From Bicyclus anynana (Eukaryota > Arthropoda > Insecta > Lepidoptera > Nymphalidae): 64,000 nucleotides of DNA. The position numbers and the translations under genes were made by a program. The notes below the pieces were generated by a model. That model was given only the letters and a program-made list of their open reading frames with translations, ran no database searches and was not told the origin of the DNA. Position 1 is the first letter of the stretch. The number at the start of each line of letters is the position of its first letter. This document shows, piece by piece, positions 1-9,243 of this stretch. Location: contig NC_069090.1 in the NCBI RefSeq assembly GCF_947172395.1, forward strand, positions 5,404,291-5,468,290. The letters are read 5' to 3'.

Positions 1-97
1 ACCAGCCGGATCTGGACCAAAAGAAAACCCCAATTTGCCCAGCCAGGGATCGAACCCAGGATCTCCGTCTTGTAAATGCACTAATGCACAGAGGCCA
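1..97 (-). mobile_element. SINE A, tRNA-like head, cut by window edge
   Basis: Reverse-strand start of the commonest tRNA-derived SINE here. Read on the minus strand it begins GGCCTC, then a disturbed A-box region and a B-box (GGGTTCGATCCC). The part between the boxes is shorter than in the intact copy at 61525 and contains a small duplication (atgca). The rest of the element lies outside the window. Confidence 0.8.
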
Positions 98-375
98 TTA
101 AAAAGTATGAAATACAAAAAGTTTTAAATACTTGTGTAAGTGCACTCACAGTGAATGTAATATTAAGTTGAAACGCTTTTGTCTCGTTAGCTTTGACTTG
201 GGATTAAACTTGCAAAATCTGAATTTCTTCTGCCCCGTACAAAATTGAAAGAGTTGGCTGGAATTCAAAAAGGAATGCAAGAACTTTAACATTTTAGTTA
301 AGACTTCTGCCTTCAGTTTTATAATGACAGTTCGTTGAAGATTAGATACTACGCGCACTAGATTATATTGTGATA

Positions 376-402
376 GCAGATGCCCGCGACTTCGTCTGCG
401 CG
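376..402 (-). mobile_element. Helitron-like 3' hairpin remnant (family H2)
   Basis: The stretch GCCCGCGACTTCGTCTGCGC matches the terminal hairpin of family H2 (stem GCGGACG/CGTCCGC). CTAG and most of the body are gone. This is an old fragment. Confidence 0.5.
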
Positions 403-786
403 AATATCAGTATGTATATGACCATTTTTTTTTTTGGAAGTTTCTGCCAATTGCACACTCTCATAGACAGTGGCGTGCATAAGGTTGTCGGTCAAGGTAT
501 GCGCTAATAATAAAATTAAGACGACAACTCTTAGGGTATGCAGTACTTTTGTGCATGTATGAAGTGCACGCCACTGCTCATAGAGATATTCAAATGCAAC
601 GCAATTATTTCCTTATTTGACTGGGGTAGCACCCAGTCAAATCTATACTAATATTATAAACCTGAAGAGTTTGTTTGTTTGGTTGAACGCGCTAATCTCA
701 GGAATTACAGGTCCGAATCGAAAAATTCTTCCAGCGTTAGATAGCCCATTTATTTAGAAAGGCTATAGGATATATATTATCCCCGT

Positions 787-797
787 ATATTTAAAGG
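787..797 (+). repeat. Target-site duplication of the RTE, left copy
   Basis: ATATTTAAAGG, identical to 3852-3862. The pair brackets the RTE and marks where it entered the H1 Helitron. Confidence 0.9.
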
Positions 798-887
798 GTC
801 GGGCAGCAGCGACACCGGCGCGAGTAATCTAGCACTGCGCTGACCAACCCGCATGCCCAGCGTGGCCAGTATCGGGCAAAACTTTAT

Positions 888-1943
888 ATGGACAGAACAA
901 ACACAACACAGCCCCTAGTCCCCGGCAGCCCCGCTATCCCTGGCTCTGGCAGCGGTTACGGTAACGGCGGGGCAAGGGGTGTTAAGAATCTCCGGCAGAG
1001 ATTCCGCTGCCAACCCCGACGACTAGACCTGGCAACATACAACGCACGCACTTTGAGGTCCGACGAAAAGGTGATCGAGCTGGAAGAAGTTATGGGCAAG
1101 TTGCACTGGGATGTCATAGGATTGTCTGAAGTCCGAAGAGAGGGGGAGGGCTCGATAATCCTTGAATCCGGCAACATGCTCTACTACCGGGAGGGCGACC
1201 AACAGTCCCAGGGTGGTGTCGGATTTATCGTTCACAAGTCCCTCGTGAACAATGTTGTAAAAGTCGAGAGTGTGTCGAGCAGGGTAGCGTTCCTGGTCCT
1301 CCGAATTACCAAACGGTATTCGTTGAAGGTTATACAGGTTTACGCACCGACCTCGACACATCCCGACGAGGAGGTAGAGGTATTGTATGAGGATATTTCT
1401 AAAGCCATACATGCCTCAAACTCTTATTACAATGTTGTAATGGGGGATTTTAACGCAAAGCTGGGCGAACGTAGCGGTTCAGAGTTGAAAGTGGGACGAT
1501 TTGGATATGGTCAACGGAACGACAGGGGCCAAATGTTGGCTGACTTCATGGAGAAGGAGGGCCTCTTTATGATGAACTCCTTCTTCAAGAAGCCACCACA
1601 CAGGAAATGGACATGGATGAGCCCCGATGGTTCCACGAAAAATGAGATTGACTTCATCTTGTCTACGAAACGGCAAATATTCAACGATGTTTCTGTGATT
1701 CATAGGGTGAAAACCGGTAGCGATCACCGAATGGTTAGAGGCACGTTGAATATCAACGTTCAGCTGGAACGGTATCGACTGGTGAAGTCTACGCTCCGAC
1801 CTACTCGTGCCCATATCCAAAACCCCGAGTCCTTTCAACTAGAACTGCAGAACCGCTTTGATTGCCTAGCAAATTGCGAAACTGTGGACGATCTGAACAA
1901 CAGGTTCGTGGAAACTGTCCATTCCGTTGGGTCTAAGTTATAA
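888..1943 (+). CDS. RTE endonuclease (APE-type), N-terminal part of the pol protein
   Basis: 351 residues. After a Gly/Ser/Pro-rich leader (1-45) comes an exonuclease-endonuclease-phosphatase fold that would nick target DNA to prime reverse transcription. Visible motifs in order: YNARTL with N52, LSEVRR with E81, YAPTS at 152-156, GDFNA with D187 and N189, EIDFIL with D255, and SDH at 278-280. All catalytic positions of the family are present. ATG 888 is the first start after the leader. The frame ends at TAA 1941, overlapping the next ORF by 17 nt. RTE elements normally keep endonuclease and RT in one frame, so a one-base indel near 1938 probably split this copy. Confidence 0.88.
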   Translation: MDRTNTTQPLVPGSPAIPGSGSGYGNGGARGVKNLRQRFRCQPRRLDLATYNARTLRSDEKVIELEEVMGKLHWDVIGLSEVRREGEGSIILESGNMLYYREGDQQSQGGVGFIVHKSLVNNVVKVESVSSRVAFLVLRITKRYSLKVIQVYAPTSTHPDEEVEVLYEDISKAIHASNSYYNVVMGDFNAKLGERSGSELKVGRFGYGQRNDRGQMLADFMEKEGLFMMNSFFKKPPHRKWTWMSPDGSTKNEIDFILSTKRQIFNDVSVIHRVKTGSDHRMVRGTLNINVQLERYRLVKSTLRPTRAHIQNPESFQLELQNRFDCLANCETVDDLNNRFVETVHSVGSKL

Positions 1944-3681
1944 GACCCACCGTACGAAAAGAACCAAAAAGTTCTCAGACCATAGACTTAAACTCATGGA
2001 TGAGAGGCAAGAAATGAGATTGCAGTCTTCAGCAGATGCGTCAAAATACCGACAAATCAGTAGACAGATCTCTAAGTCGCAAACCAGCGACTTGCGAAAC
2101 TTCAATACCGAGCGTATTAAAAATGCGATTGAAAACAATCGCGGCTCGAAAGTTTTCGCCAGAGATCTGTCTATTGGACAGAGGCAGCTGACGCGTTTGA
2201 AGACCGAGCACGGTAATCTGATTTCTTCCAAGCCCGAGTTATTAAGTGAGGTCGAGAAGTTTTATGGACAGCTATACACGACTACTCAGCAGCCTGTTGA
2301 CAACTTGGCTAAAGACCCCAGAGCCAAGTTGACCCGACACTATACCGAAAATATCCCGGACGTCAGCCTATACGAGATTAGTGTGGCTCTCAAACACCTG
2401 AAGAACAATAAGGCGCCAGGTGAGGACGGAATCACAGCAGAACTCCTGAAAGCGGGTGGAAAACCGATACTTAAAGTCCTTCAGCGATTGTTCAATTCCG
2501 TCATTCACGAGGGCACGACGCCTGAGGCGTGGCATAGGAGCGTGGTGGTTCTGTTCTTCAAAAAAGGTGATAACACCTTGCTGAAGAATTACAGACCCAT
2601 CTCGCTGTTAAGCCATGTTTACAAATTGTTCTCGAGAGTCATTACGAATCGTCTCGCTAATAGGTTTGACGACTTCCAGCCTCCCGAACAAGCCGATTTC
2701 CGAAAAGGCTTTAGTACCATAGACCACATCCATACGCTGCGGCAGGTTATACAGAAGACTCACGAGTATAACCAGCCACTATGCTTAGCGTTTGTGGACT
2801 ATGAAAAAGCCTTCGATTCGGTGGAAACCTGGGCTGTGCTAAGGTCATTGCAGAGATGCCGAATTGATTACAGGTATATCCAAGCGTTGAAGTGCTTGTA
2901 CGAAAACGCCACAATGTCAGTCCGTATTCAGGATCAGACTACGAGGCCAATCCAGTTGCAGCGAGGAGTGCGTCAGGGAGATGTGATCTCTCCGAAGCTA
3001 TTTACCGCCGCACTGGAAGACGTCTTTAAGCTTCTGGACTGGGGCGGACTTGGCATCAACATCAATGGCGAGTACATCACTCAACTGCGGTTCGCGGATG
3101 ATGTAGTCATCATGGCACAGACTCTGGATGACCTTAGTACCATGCTCAATGACCTCAGCAGCGTTTCTCAACAGGTGGGCCTGAAAATGAACATGGGCAA
3201 AACAAAAATAATGTGTAATGCTCATGTATCGCTCCACCCAGTTATAGTTGAGAACGCTGCACTCGAAATTGTAGACGAATACGTATACCTAGGACATATG
3301 ATCCAGTTAGGTAGGTCCAATTTCGAGAAAGAGGTGAACCGTCGAATCCAACTCGGCTGGGCTGCATTCGGGAAACTTCGCGACATCTTTTCGTCCGAAA
3401 TTCCTCAGTGCCTGAAGACAAAAGTCTTCGAACAGTGCGTGTTGCCAGTGATGACCTATGGTTCCGAGACTTGGTCGCTAACTATGGGCCTCATAAGAAG
3501 GCTCAGAGTCACACAGCGGGCGATGGAACGAGCTATGTTAGGAGTATCTTTGCGTGATCGAATCAGAAATGAGGAGATCCGCAGAAGAACCAAAGTCACC
3601 GACATAGCTCAACGAGTTGCGAAGCTGAAGAGCCGATGGACGTTGGGGTCCCAAAGTGCTGGAATGGCGACCCCGCACTAG
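1927..3681 (+). CDS. RTE reverse transcriptase, C-terminal part of the pol protein (frameshifted at both ends)
   Basis: An open frame of 584 codons starting at a non-ATG codon (TTG). Its first ATG is at 1996, which supports the view that it continues the upstream endonuclease frame. RT motifs: NKAPGEDGI at 161-169, YRPISLL at 222-228, the A motif DYEKAFD at 291-297, the B motif RQGDVISP at 349-356, and the catalytic FADD box at 389-392. The thumb and C-terminal region follow. From about residue 568 the frame is wrong: compared with 62594-62992, 29 nt are missing after base 3630, between two GAAG repeats, so the usual tail ending in QWTSIG (up to about 3829) is lost and translation stops at 3681. 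Confidence 0.9.
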   Translation: MGLSYKTHRTKRTKKFSDHRLKLMDERQEMRLQSSADASKYRQISRQISKSQTSDLRNFNTERIKNAIENNRGSKVFARDLSIGQRQLTRLKTEHGNLISSKPELLSEVEKFYGQLYTTTQQPVDNLAKDPRAKLTRHYTENIPDVSLYEISVALKHLKNNKAPGEDGITAELLKAGGKPILKVLQRLFNSVIHEGTTPEAWHRSVVVLFFKKGDNTLLKNYRPISLLSHVYKLFSRVITNRLANRFDDFQPPEQADFRKGFSTIDHIHTLRQVIQKTHEYNQPLCLAFVDYEKAFDSVETWAVLRSLQRCRIDYRYIQALKCLYENATMSVRIQDQTTRPIQLQRGVRQGDVISPKLFTAALEDVFKLLDWGGLGININGEYITQLRFADDVVIMAQTLDDLSTMLNDLSSVSQQVGLKMNMGKTKIMCNAHVSLHPVIVENAALEIVDEYVYLGHMIQLGRSNFEKEVNRRIQLGWAAFGKLRDIFSSEIPQCLKTKVFEQCVLPVMTYGSETWSLTMGLIRRLRVTQRAMERAMLGVSLRDRIRNEEIRRRTKVTDIAQRVAKLKSRWTLGSQSAGMATPH

Positions 3682-3851
3682 TAAGCGCAGTGTTGGCCGA
3701 CCCCCCACCAGGTGGACTGACGACATCAAGCGAGTCGCAGGGATTCGCTGGATGCAGGTGGCTCAGTATCGTGATGTTTGGAAGTCCTTACAAAAGGCCT
3801 ATGTCCTGCAGTGGACGTCCATTGGCTGATATGATGATGATGATGATGATG

Positions 3852-3862
3852 ATATTTAAAGG
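3852..3862 (+). repeat. Target-site duplication of the RTE, right copy
   Basis: ATATTTAAAGG directly after the (ATG)n tail, identical to 787-797. Confidence 0.9.
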
Positions 3863-3987
3863 AACGGAAACCACGTGGGAGAAACCGCTCGACGTCAGCT
3901 AGTAAAAAAATAAATGGGACAACCTTGGAATGAGAAATAATATAATAACAATAAACAATTAACTAACGTTGATCAATAAAGCAATAT

Positions 3988-4304
3988 TCATCATTAACAA
4001 CCCACATTTGGCTCACTGTTGAGCACGAATCACCTCTCAGAATAAGGAGTTTGGCTAATTATAGTCCACCACATTGACTCAAAGCAGATTGGCAGACTTC
4101 ACACACGTGGAGATTTAAGAAAATTTTCAGGTACGCAGGAGGCGGAGATATGCAGGAGGTATCATTTGATGTTTTTCCTTCACCGTTTGAGACGTAACTG
4201 CACATAAAGGAAAAGTTGGAGATGCCCCGAAACCGGATTCGAACCTCATAACCTCATAACCTCAGACCTCAGAAGGTCATATCCACTGGGCTATCACAGT
4301 TCAA
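3988..4304 (-). mobile_element. SINE B, nearly full length
   Basis: tRNA-derived SINE of about 310 bp, read on the minus strand. It has a tRNA-like head with a B-box (GGTTCGAATCC in the family), then the conserved body GTCTCAAACGGTGAAGGAAA, a stretch that includes CTCATTCTGAGAGG in other copies, and a tail of the form GGTTGATAATGATGA. This copy has a small local duplication (cataacct) near its head and an extra GCAGGAGG block. Confidence 0.85.
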
Positions 4305-4375
4305 CAATAAAGCAATTTTATTACTATTAATTATTTGAATCAACCTTAGACAGTTAACATAATATGTTAAGTAAT

Positions 4376-4832
4376 GGGGATGATGACTAACTAGGTTTGA
4401 ATATATTGATCTTTATGATACATTAGAGTAAATAAGGTCAATGTTAACTAATTTCTACATAAAAAACAAAGATTATCTGCATATTTGCAAAATAAATAAG
4501 ATTATAAATATTCAAAATCTCTTAAAAATCTTTTATCGTAATTAGATGTTAATTCATACAGTTTTAGCTTCCTTACATTAAATGTGACATTTTTTAGTAT
4601 CTGAACTAATAACATAAACAAATAACAAAGATATTAGTAATTTTGTTTCAATGCCCATACAAATCTAACGATCATTCCCATGCCTACGACGTCGTCGTCG
4701 CCGCAAATCTGACTCTTTAAATCCCTGTAGCTCCGAAAGTAATGATCGCAGATACCCTGTTACTTTTACAAAATGGCTTTACTATTAGCATACTCTCAAT
4801 TTATATACAATTTAAAAAACGGTCATCATCCC
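4376..4832. mobile_element. MITE M1, copy 1
   Basis: About 457 bp bounded by an inverted repeat, GGGGATGATGAC on the left and GTCATCATCCC on the right. A second copy lies at 36315-36802 in opposite orientation; shared internal blocks include TACCCTGTTACTTTTACAAA and ATTAAATGTGACATTTTTTA. No coding capacity. Probably a non-autonomous DNA transposon of unidentified superfamily; no clear target duplication is visible. Confidence 0.7.
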
Positions 4833-4834
4833 TA

Positions 4835-5365
4835 TTTATAATTGTAAATTGTACGCTGTAATTGTATTTCGTGCGATTTTAACAGTCCCGCAGCTTACGA
4901 AAGTGCGCATTTAACCGTAATTCCACGAATCCACAAAACATTTCATTTCCTCTATCCTAACGTATAAACTTTCCGTGAAAACTCAAAGACACATACCGAC
5001 TGTGTATTTAAGAACTGTTTGCTTATACAAATCAAACACAAACCGAAAGCTTGTAGATAAACCCAACCTATCATAAAACAAGCAGTTTTCACGATATTAT
5101 TCCCACTCAATATTGGGAATCGTATAAAAATCTCGAATAATTCAGCTATAAAAATCTTATGGGTTTTTATTAAGGCAAACCACCAATGTTCTGGACCAAA
5201 AAAGTCCAATTTATTTCTGTATCAATTTAATATCGTCCCCCGAACCGGAAGACTGGTACGGTACACTAAATAATATTTTTTCTCTTTTTTTGCGTATAGT
5301 TTTATTTTGTCTACTACAAATATTAGTTATGAGATTTTTTATTTGGATTGTCTGTATATAATAAT
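4835..5365. other. No gene or recognised repeat
   Basis: AT-rich sequence. Its ORFs are short and unsupported, and I see no repeat shared with the rest of the window. Confidence 0.5.
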
Positions 5366-5405
5366 CCTAGTATGATACTTGGAATATACCTAGTATCATA
5401 CTAGG
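5366..5405. repeat. Short perfect inverted repeat
   Basis: Arms of 14 bp, CCTAGTATGATACT (5366-5379) and its complement (5392-5405), with a 12-nt spacer. No further context suggests a function. Confidence 0.7.
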
Positions 5406-5423
5406 TATATTAAAGCACCACTT

Positions 5424-5510
5424 TGGTTAGGTGGTTAGCATGGCCAATAGGACTATTCTGTAACTATGTTTATAACTCGCTAGTCCGAGTTTCAAATTCA
5501 CCTCTCTCTC
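5424..5510 (+). mobile_element. tRNA-like SINE head (unassigned family)
   Basis: GGTTAGGTGGTTAGCATGG resembles an A-box and GAGTTTCAAATTC, about 40 nt on, a B-box. There is no cloverleaf that would support a functional tRNA. Followed by unrecognised AT-rich sequence. Confidence 0.35.
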
Positions 5511-5820
5511 TGTCCAACACAATACTATAGACTGAAAAAGATAGAGGTAATTTCGAAATTCGCACTTACCAGTTATAAAAAACAATTTACAGAATATCAC
5601 TGCTGAAATGGTTTAAAGGTTAATTCCGGCCAACTACTGTATACTGTATACTGTACCAAAGAGATAAAATAAAACTCTTTAATAGGACTTCAGTGGCGTC
5701 ACCGAGGGGTTTGGGCGAGCGCAGAAGCATTGCCTGATGGGGCCCGAAGATAGAAGCAGATGAAGACAGAGATATGGGCGGAACGACTCTCTGAAGGCAT
5801 CTCTAAGATTTATATATTTT

Positions 5821-6150
5821 GACGGCCTTCGTAGCCCAGTGGTATGCGCTGTGGATTTACAAGACAGAGGTCCTGGGTTCGATCCCCGGCTGGGCCGATT
5901 GAGGTTTTCTCAATTGGTCCAGGTCTGGCTGGTGGGAGGCTTCGGCCATGGCTAGTTACCACCCTACCGACAAAGACGTACCGCCAAGCGATTTAGCGTT
6001 CCGGTACGATGTCGTGCAGAAACCGAAAGGAGTGTGGATTTTCATCCTCCTCCTAACAAGTTAGCCCGCTTCTATCTTAGACTGCATCATCACTTACGAT
6101 CAGGTGAGATTGTAGTCAAGGGCTAACTTGTAAAGAATAAAAAAAAAAAA
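5821..6150 (+). mobile_element. SINE A, full length
   Basis: About 330 bp. The tRNA-related head starts GACGGCCT, with an A-box near TAGCCCAGTGGTATGCG and the B-box GGGTTCGATCCC. A body follows (GGTCTGGCTGGTGGGAGG, GACGTACCGCCAAGCGATTT), then a 3' module in which ACAAGTTAGCCCG can pair with GGGCTAACTTGT, and an A-rich tail. It is transcribed by RNA polymerase III in this class of element. Ten copies or fragments of the family lie in this window on both strands. Confidence 0.92.
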
Positions 6151-6175
6151 TGTATTACCATAGGGGAAAACCTAG

Positions 6176-6577
6176 CCTACGGTGCGTCGTCATATCGCAA
6201 AAATCTACGATGTCGCACAAACCACAGTGCAAATTTCCGATGCGGTGACGCACCGTGCAAACTTGCGACGCGTTCAATTGGTGTCCACACTTCGCTGCGT
6301 GCGTAAGCACTCCAACATGACTGATTACGATATCGATTATCCCATTTCATCATTTCAGGAACGGCTTGTCTTTTGGGATATGACCGTAGAAGAATTTATT
6401 GATATTTAAAAAAAAAGAGGCATGGAAATTTGTAAATCTTTATATCCTGATATAGAATCTAAACTAATGGCCACAGTATACTCGTACGATGCCTTAAGCG
6501 ACGAAATATTTGCGTTGCGTCAACGCATCGCATTGCATAGCGGCATCATTTTTGCGATGACGCATCATAGTATTGTT
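6176..6577 (+). pseudogene. Decayed DNA transposon with a possible MADF-domain remnant
   Basis: Bounded by an imperfect inverted repeat, GGTGCGTCGTCATATCGCAA near 6181 and TTTTTGCGATGACGCATCAT near 6549, with several internal GCGTC/GACGC motifs. Between them, 6319-6470 reads ERLVFWDMTVEEFIDI, a stop, then EICKSLYPDI, with KKEAW visible in another frame. The pattern W-D-x-T...F-x-D...K-x-AW...C-x-x-LYPD resembles a MADF domain, which accompanies PIF/Harbinger transposons. Stops and a frameshift show it is dead. The family call is tentative. Confidence 0.35.
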
Positions 6578-6599
6578 TTCGCCTTATAGGTATCTATCA

Positions 6600-7398
6600 A
6601 ATAAAAGTTAATGAGGAAAATAGTGAAGCTACAAATTCAGGATTAAAATATATGTATTAATAGTCAGTGGCCAAAGTCCTTTGCAGATCTCTTTTTACTT
6701 AGTAGTTCTTTTTTAAACCGAGTTTTAGTTTTAAGCAACTCGTATCGCGAACTCAAAAACTGTCCTCGTTGTTTTTCAGTTTCCGTTTTAGTTTGTTGTT
6801 CTATCGCTTCAAAGTTTAAATCGGAATTTAGTATATTCTTCGAAGTCCAGATCTCCGATATTTTAAAAGTTTTTATATTGAAAGAAATCTTTGCCACTTT
6901 CTCACCTAGTAGATGCTGTTAATAAAAATGAACTTAGCTAGATTTGTTTTTAAGTTCTTTTTAGACTAAAGCACGTTCACAACACTCACTAGTTACACTT
7001 AATTTAACGACTTTTCTAATTAACAGTACATAGTTGTACAACAAATATACTTGGCTAGGCAGGGAGAACAATACAAGCCGAGAACGGGGAGTGTTGATCG
7101 AACGTCAAGAAATTCCTTAACCCTACACCCTGTAGTCACAAGTTCAGGACTCTGCTCGGAGCTTTTCTCCCTACCACGCGATGGACCCGGCACCCGCACA
7201 GTGAATCCATGGAATGCTAAGATATTCTGTAATCTCAACTCTTTAAATAAAATCTAGAATATTTAAAAGAAAAGAAAAATGTAAACAGTATAATAAAGAC
7301 TAACATCTTAATGTATATGCTTAATAAACAAAGTCTATATTTAGTAGGTAGGTATCCGCTATGAACGGATTTTGCGATAGGGCCGGATTAAAGAGGTC
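6600..7398. other. No convincing gene
   Basis: Two overlapping ORFs on opposite strands at 7020-7257 are compositionally odd (relatively GC-rich, Pro/Arg/Ser-rich) but I could not place them. They might be an old retroelement fragment. The rest is AT-rich with nothing recognisable. Confidence 0.4.
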
Positions 7399-7399
7399 T

Positions 7400-7430
7400 A
7401 TGGGCCGACGAAGTCGCGGGCATCCACTAG
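7400..7430 (+). mobile_element. Helitron-like 3' end (H2 type)
   Basis: CCGACGAAGTCGCGGGCATC followed by CACTAG. It carries the degenerate terminal hairpin and the CTAG terminus, with T at 7431. Confidence 0.55.
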
Positions 7431-7542
7431 TAATAAAATTTTATCTTCAAATGTCATATAATAGGTAGATATAATGAGATTAAATCTCCATAAGACTTAG
7501 TGCCTAAGCCCTTTTTCATTAAACATTGAGAAGTGCAAATTT

Positions 7543-7649
7543 ATAGAAATGGGCTATCTAACACTGAAAGAATCTTTCAAATCGGACCAGTAGTTTCTAA
7601 GATTAGCGCGTTCAACCAAACAAACTCTTCAGCTTTATAAGCATAGATT
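7543..7649 (-). mobile_element. H1 Helitron fragment
   Basis: Matches the H1 body on the minus strand: GGGCTATCTAACACTGAAAG, GATTAGCGCGTTCAA and AAACTCTTCAGCTTTATAA. The 3' half with the hairpin is missing. Confidence 0.75.
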
Positions 7650-8076
7650 TGTAACATAAATTAACGCACATTAGTTAGTCATCAAAAGCTATATTCTAAG
7701 CTACTGGAACAAATTTTTCAATTACCAGCAGCTATTTTTAAATTTTCTATCAAGAAAAGCCCAACAACTTTTTCTTTGACGAGACTTATTTCATTTTCTT
7801 TATTTCGTTGACTAAAATACGACAACGCTAATCTTGAGATTGACCTTTATGTTAAAAGGAGTCGTAAAAGCAAATCCTACGAACAGTAGAAAAGGTTTAC
7901 GTTCCGTTGAAAGAGATATTAATGTTAAATGTCAATGTCTCACGAAACATTAAATAAATTGAAGTAGAGGTTAGAAATACAGCAAATATTATTCTTAGAA
8001 GACATAATATTTTCCCTCGTAAATGCCGTATTTGTTAGATGCAAATAAAAATATTTACTTATATATATTAATTACA

Positions 8077-8266
8077 AGCTGACGCCGCGTGGTCTCAGCC
8101 GCGTGGTTCCCGTTCCCGTAAGAATACAGAGATAGCTTATAGCCTTCCTCGATAAATGGGTTATTTAACACTGAAATAATTTTTCAAATCGGACCAGTAG
8201 TTCCTGAGATTAGCGCGTTCAAGCAAACAAACAAACAAGCTCTCAGCTTTACAATATTAATATATA
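8077..8266 (-). mobile_element. H1 Helitron, near full length
   Basis: Minus-strand H1 copy. The CTAG end has decayed (AGCTGACGCC remains), followed by GGTTCCCGTTCCCG, the common body and the tract that includes CTCAGCTTTACAATATTAA. Confidence 0.8.
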
Positions 8267-8406
8267 TGTATGTCGAAAAGGCAGTGAATTGTTTTTCGAC
8301 ATGAGTTTGTGTGTAACGAGAGTGAAACATGTCACTCTGTTTATAATCTGTGTGTAAGTTTGGATAAAATAGAAAGAAAGAAAGTAATAACCATTTATTT
8401 TAAAAA

Positions 8407-8782
8407 CTAGCGGACGCCCGCGACTTCGTCCGCCCTTAGACCTATTTAATCCAGCCCTTACAGTAGTATCACTGTAAAAATGGAGTAACTTCTCCCGTTT
8501 TCCCAACATTTCCCTCACTGCTGTTGCTTTTGATCGTAGCGTGATGAAAAGTATAATAGATAACCTGCCCGGGAGTATAAAGAATAATTGTACCAAGTTT
8601 CATAAAAATCCGTCGAGTAGTTTTTATTTCTATAACAAACATACAGACAGACAGACAGATAAAAATTTTACTCATTGCATTTTTGGCATCAGTGTCGGTC
8701 ACTAATCACCCCCTGATAGTCATTTTGGAAAAATATTTCATGTACAGAATTGATCTCTCTACAGATTTATTATAAGTATAGA
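8407..8782 (-). mobile_element. Helitron-like element, family H6
   Basis: 376 bp on the minus strand. It starts TCTATACTTATAATAAATC (complement at the right end) and ends with the hairpin GCGGACGAAGTCGCGGGCGT followed by CCGCTAG (CTAG at 8407-8410). The body differs from H1 and H2 and includes a (CAGA)n tract. Short fragments of a similar 5' end lie near 51.87 kb. Confidence 0.75.
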
Positions 8783-8924
8783 TTGTACCATACACCACAA
8801 TGCCTAAGTGAGCACCAATGTAGTGTCTGATGGTTCAACCACCTGGATAATTGAAAACCGAAACTAAATTAGTTGAAGCATCAAACACCACTCTGTCACG
8901 TTGGGCACGACCTTGACTACAACA

Positions 8925-9050
8925 AACTAGGTGAACCGAGGACATCAAGCAGGTTGGAAGGAGCCGCTGGATGCTGACCGCTCGAGACGGTTTTGTTAGC
9001 AATCCATGCAAGAGGACTATGTTCAGCAGTGGACATCCATCGGCTGTTAA
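8925..9050 (+). mobile_element. Old RTE 3'-end fragment
   Basis: Matches the end of the RTE ORF: GAGGACATCAAGCAGG, CGCTGGATGC, and CAGCAGTGGACATCCATCGG. Many indels; the (TGA)n tail is gone. Just upstream (8790-8900) is a segment also seen, diverged, near 22.75-22.87 kb. Confidence 0.6.
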
Positions 9051-9054
9051 ATTC

Positions 9055-9243
9055 GAAGCCTCAATAGCTCAACGGTAAGAGCGGTCGGACTCATCACCGA
9101 AGGGTGGTGGTTCGATCCCCGCCCCGTTGGTCTATTGTCGTGCCCACTCCTAGCACAGTCTTTCCCGACTAGTTGGAGGGGAATGGGAATGTTGGTCATA
9201 TTATAAAAAATATGGCAAATATTCTTTTTAAAATAAAAAAAAA
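9055..9243 (+). mobile_element. SINE C (tRNA-derived), copy 1
   Basis: Head CCTCAATAGCTCAACGGTAA with an A-box and a B-box (GGTTCGATCCCC) about 40 nt later. The tail contains GGAGGGGAATGGGAATGTTG, AATATGGCAAATATTC and an A-rich end. Minus-strand relatives lie at 13950-14131 and 22287-22395. The head resembles a tRNA but is part of a repeat, so it is not called as a tRNA gene. Confidence 0.75.

Larger units (their letters stand above)
798..3851 (+). mobile_element. Near-complete RTE-clade non-LTR retrotransposon
   Basis: A LINE of about 3.05 kb with a short GC-rich 5' leader (798-887), an apurinic-endonuclease ORF, a reverse-transcriptase ORF and a tail of ATG/TGA repeats (3829-3851) with almost no 3' UTR. 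The order, the compact size and the trinucleotide tail are those of RTE elements. A perfect 11-bp duplication flanks it, so the insertion is fairly recent. The copy is unlikely to be autonomous: the two ORFs are in different frames, and a 29-nt deletion at 3630/3631 breaks the C-terminal part. Confidence 0.93.
642..3902 (+). mobile_element. Helitron-like element (family H1), split by an RTE insertion
   Basis: A short non-autonomous element of about 200 bp in two parts, 642-797 and 3863-3902 plus the duplicated target. It starts TCTATACTAATATTATAAA and ends GCGTCAGCTAG. An A precedes it (641) and a T follows (3903), which fits Helitron insertion between A and T without target duplication. Intact relatives near 21.1, 23.4, 26.2, 36.1 and 42.5 kb define both ends. 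The Helitron assignment rests on the TC start, the GC hairpin near the 3' end, CTAG, and the A/T flanks. No Rep/helicase is present. Confidence 0.75.

Noticed and set aside
1023..1838. Minus-strand ORFs opposite the endonuclease
   Set aside because: Shadows of the RTE coding strand without domains of their own.
3636..3902. ORF ending in a Met run
   Set aside because: It is the RTE C-terminal region in a wrong frame, and the Met run is the (ATG)n tail. The same holds for 62780-63025.
9055..9130. tRNA gene
   Set aside because: A- and B-boxes are clear, but the sequence recurs with a fixed non-tRNA tail at 13950-14131, so it is a SINE head.
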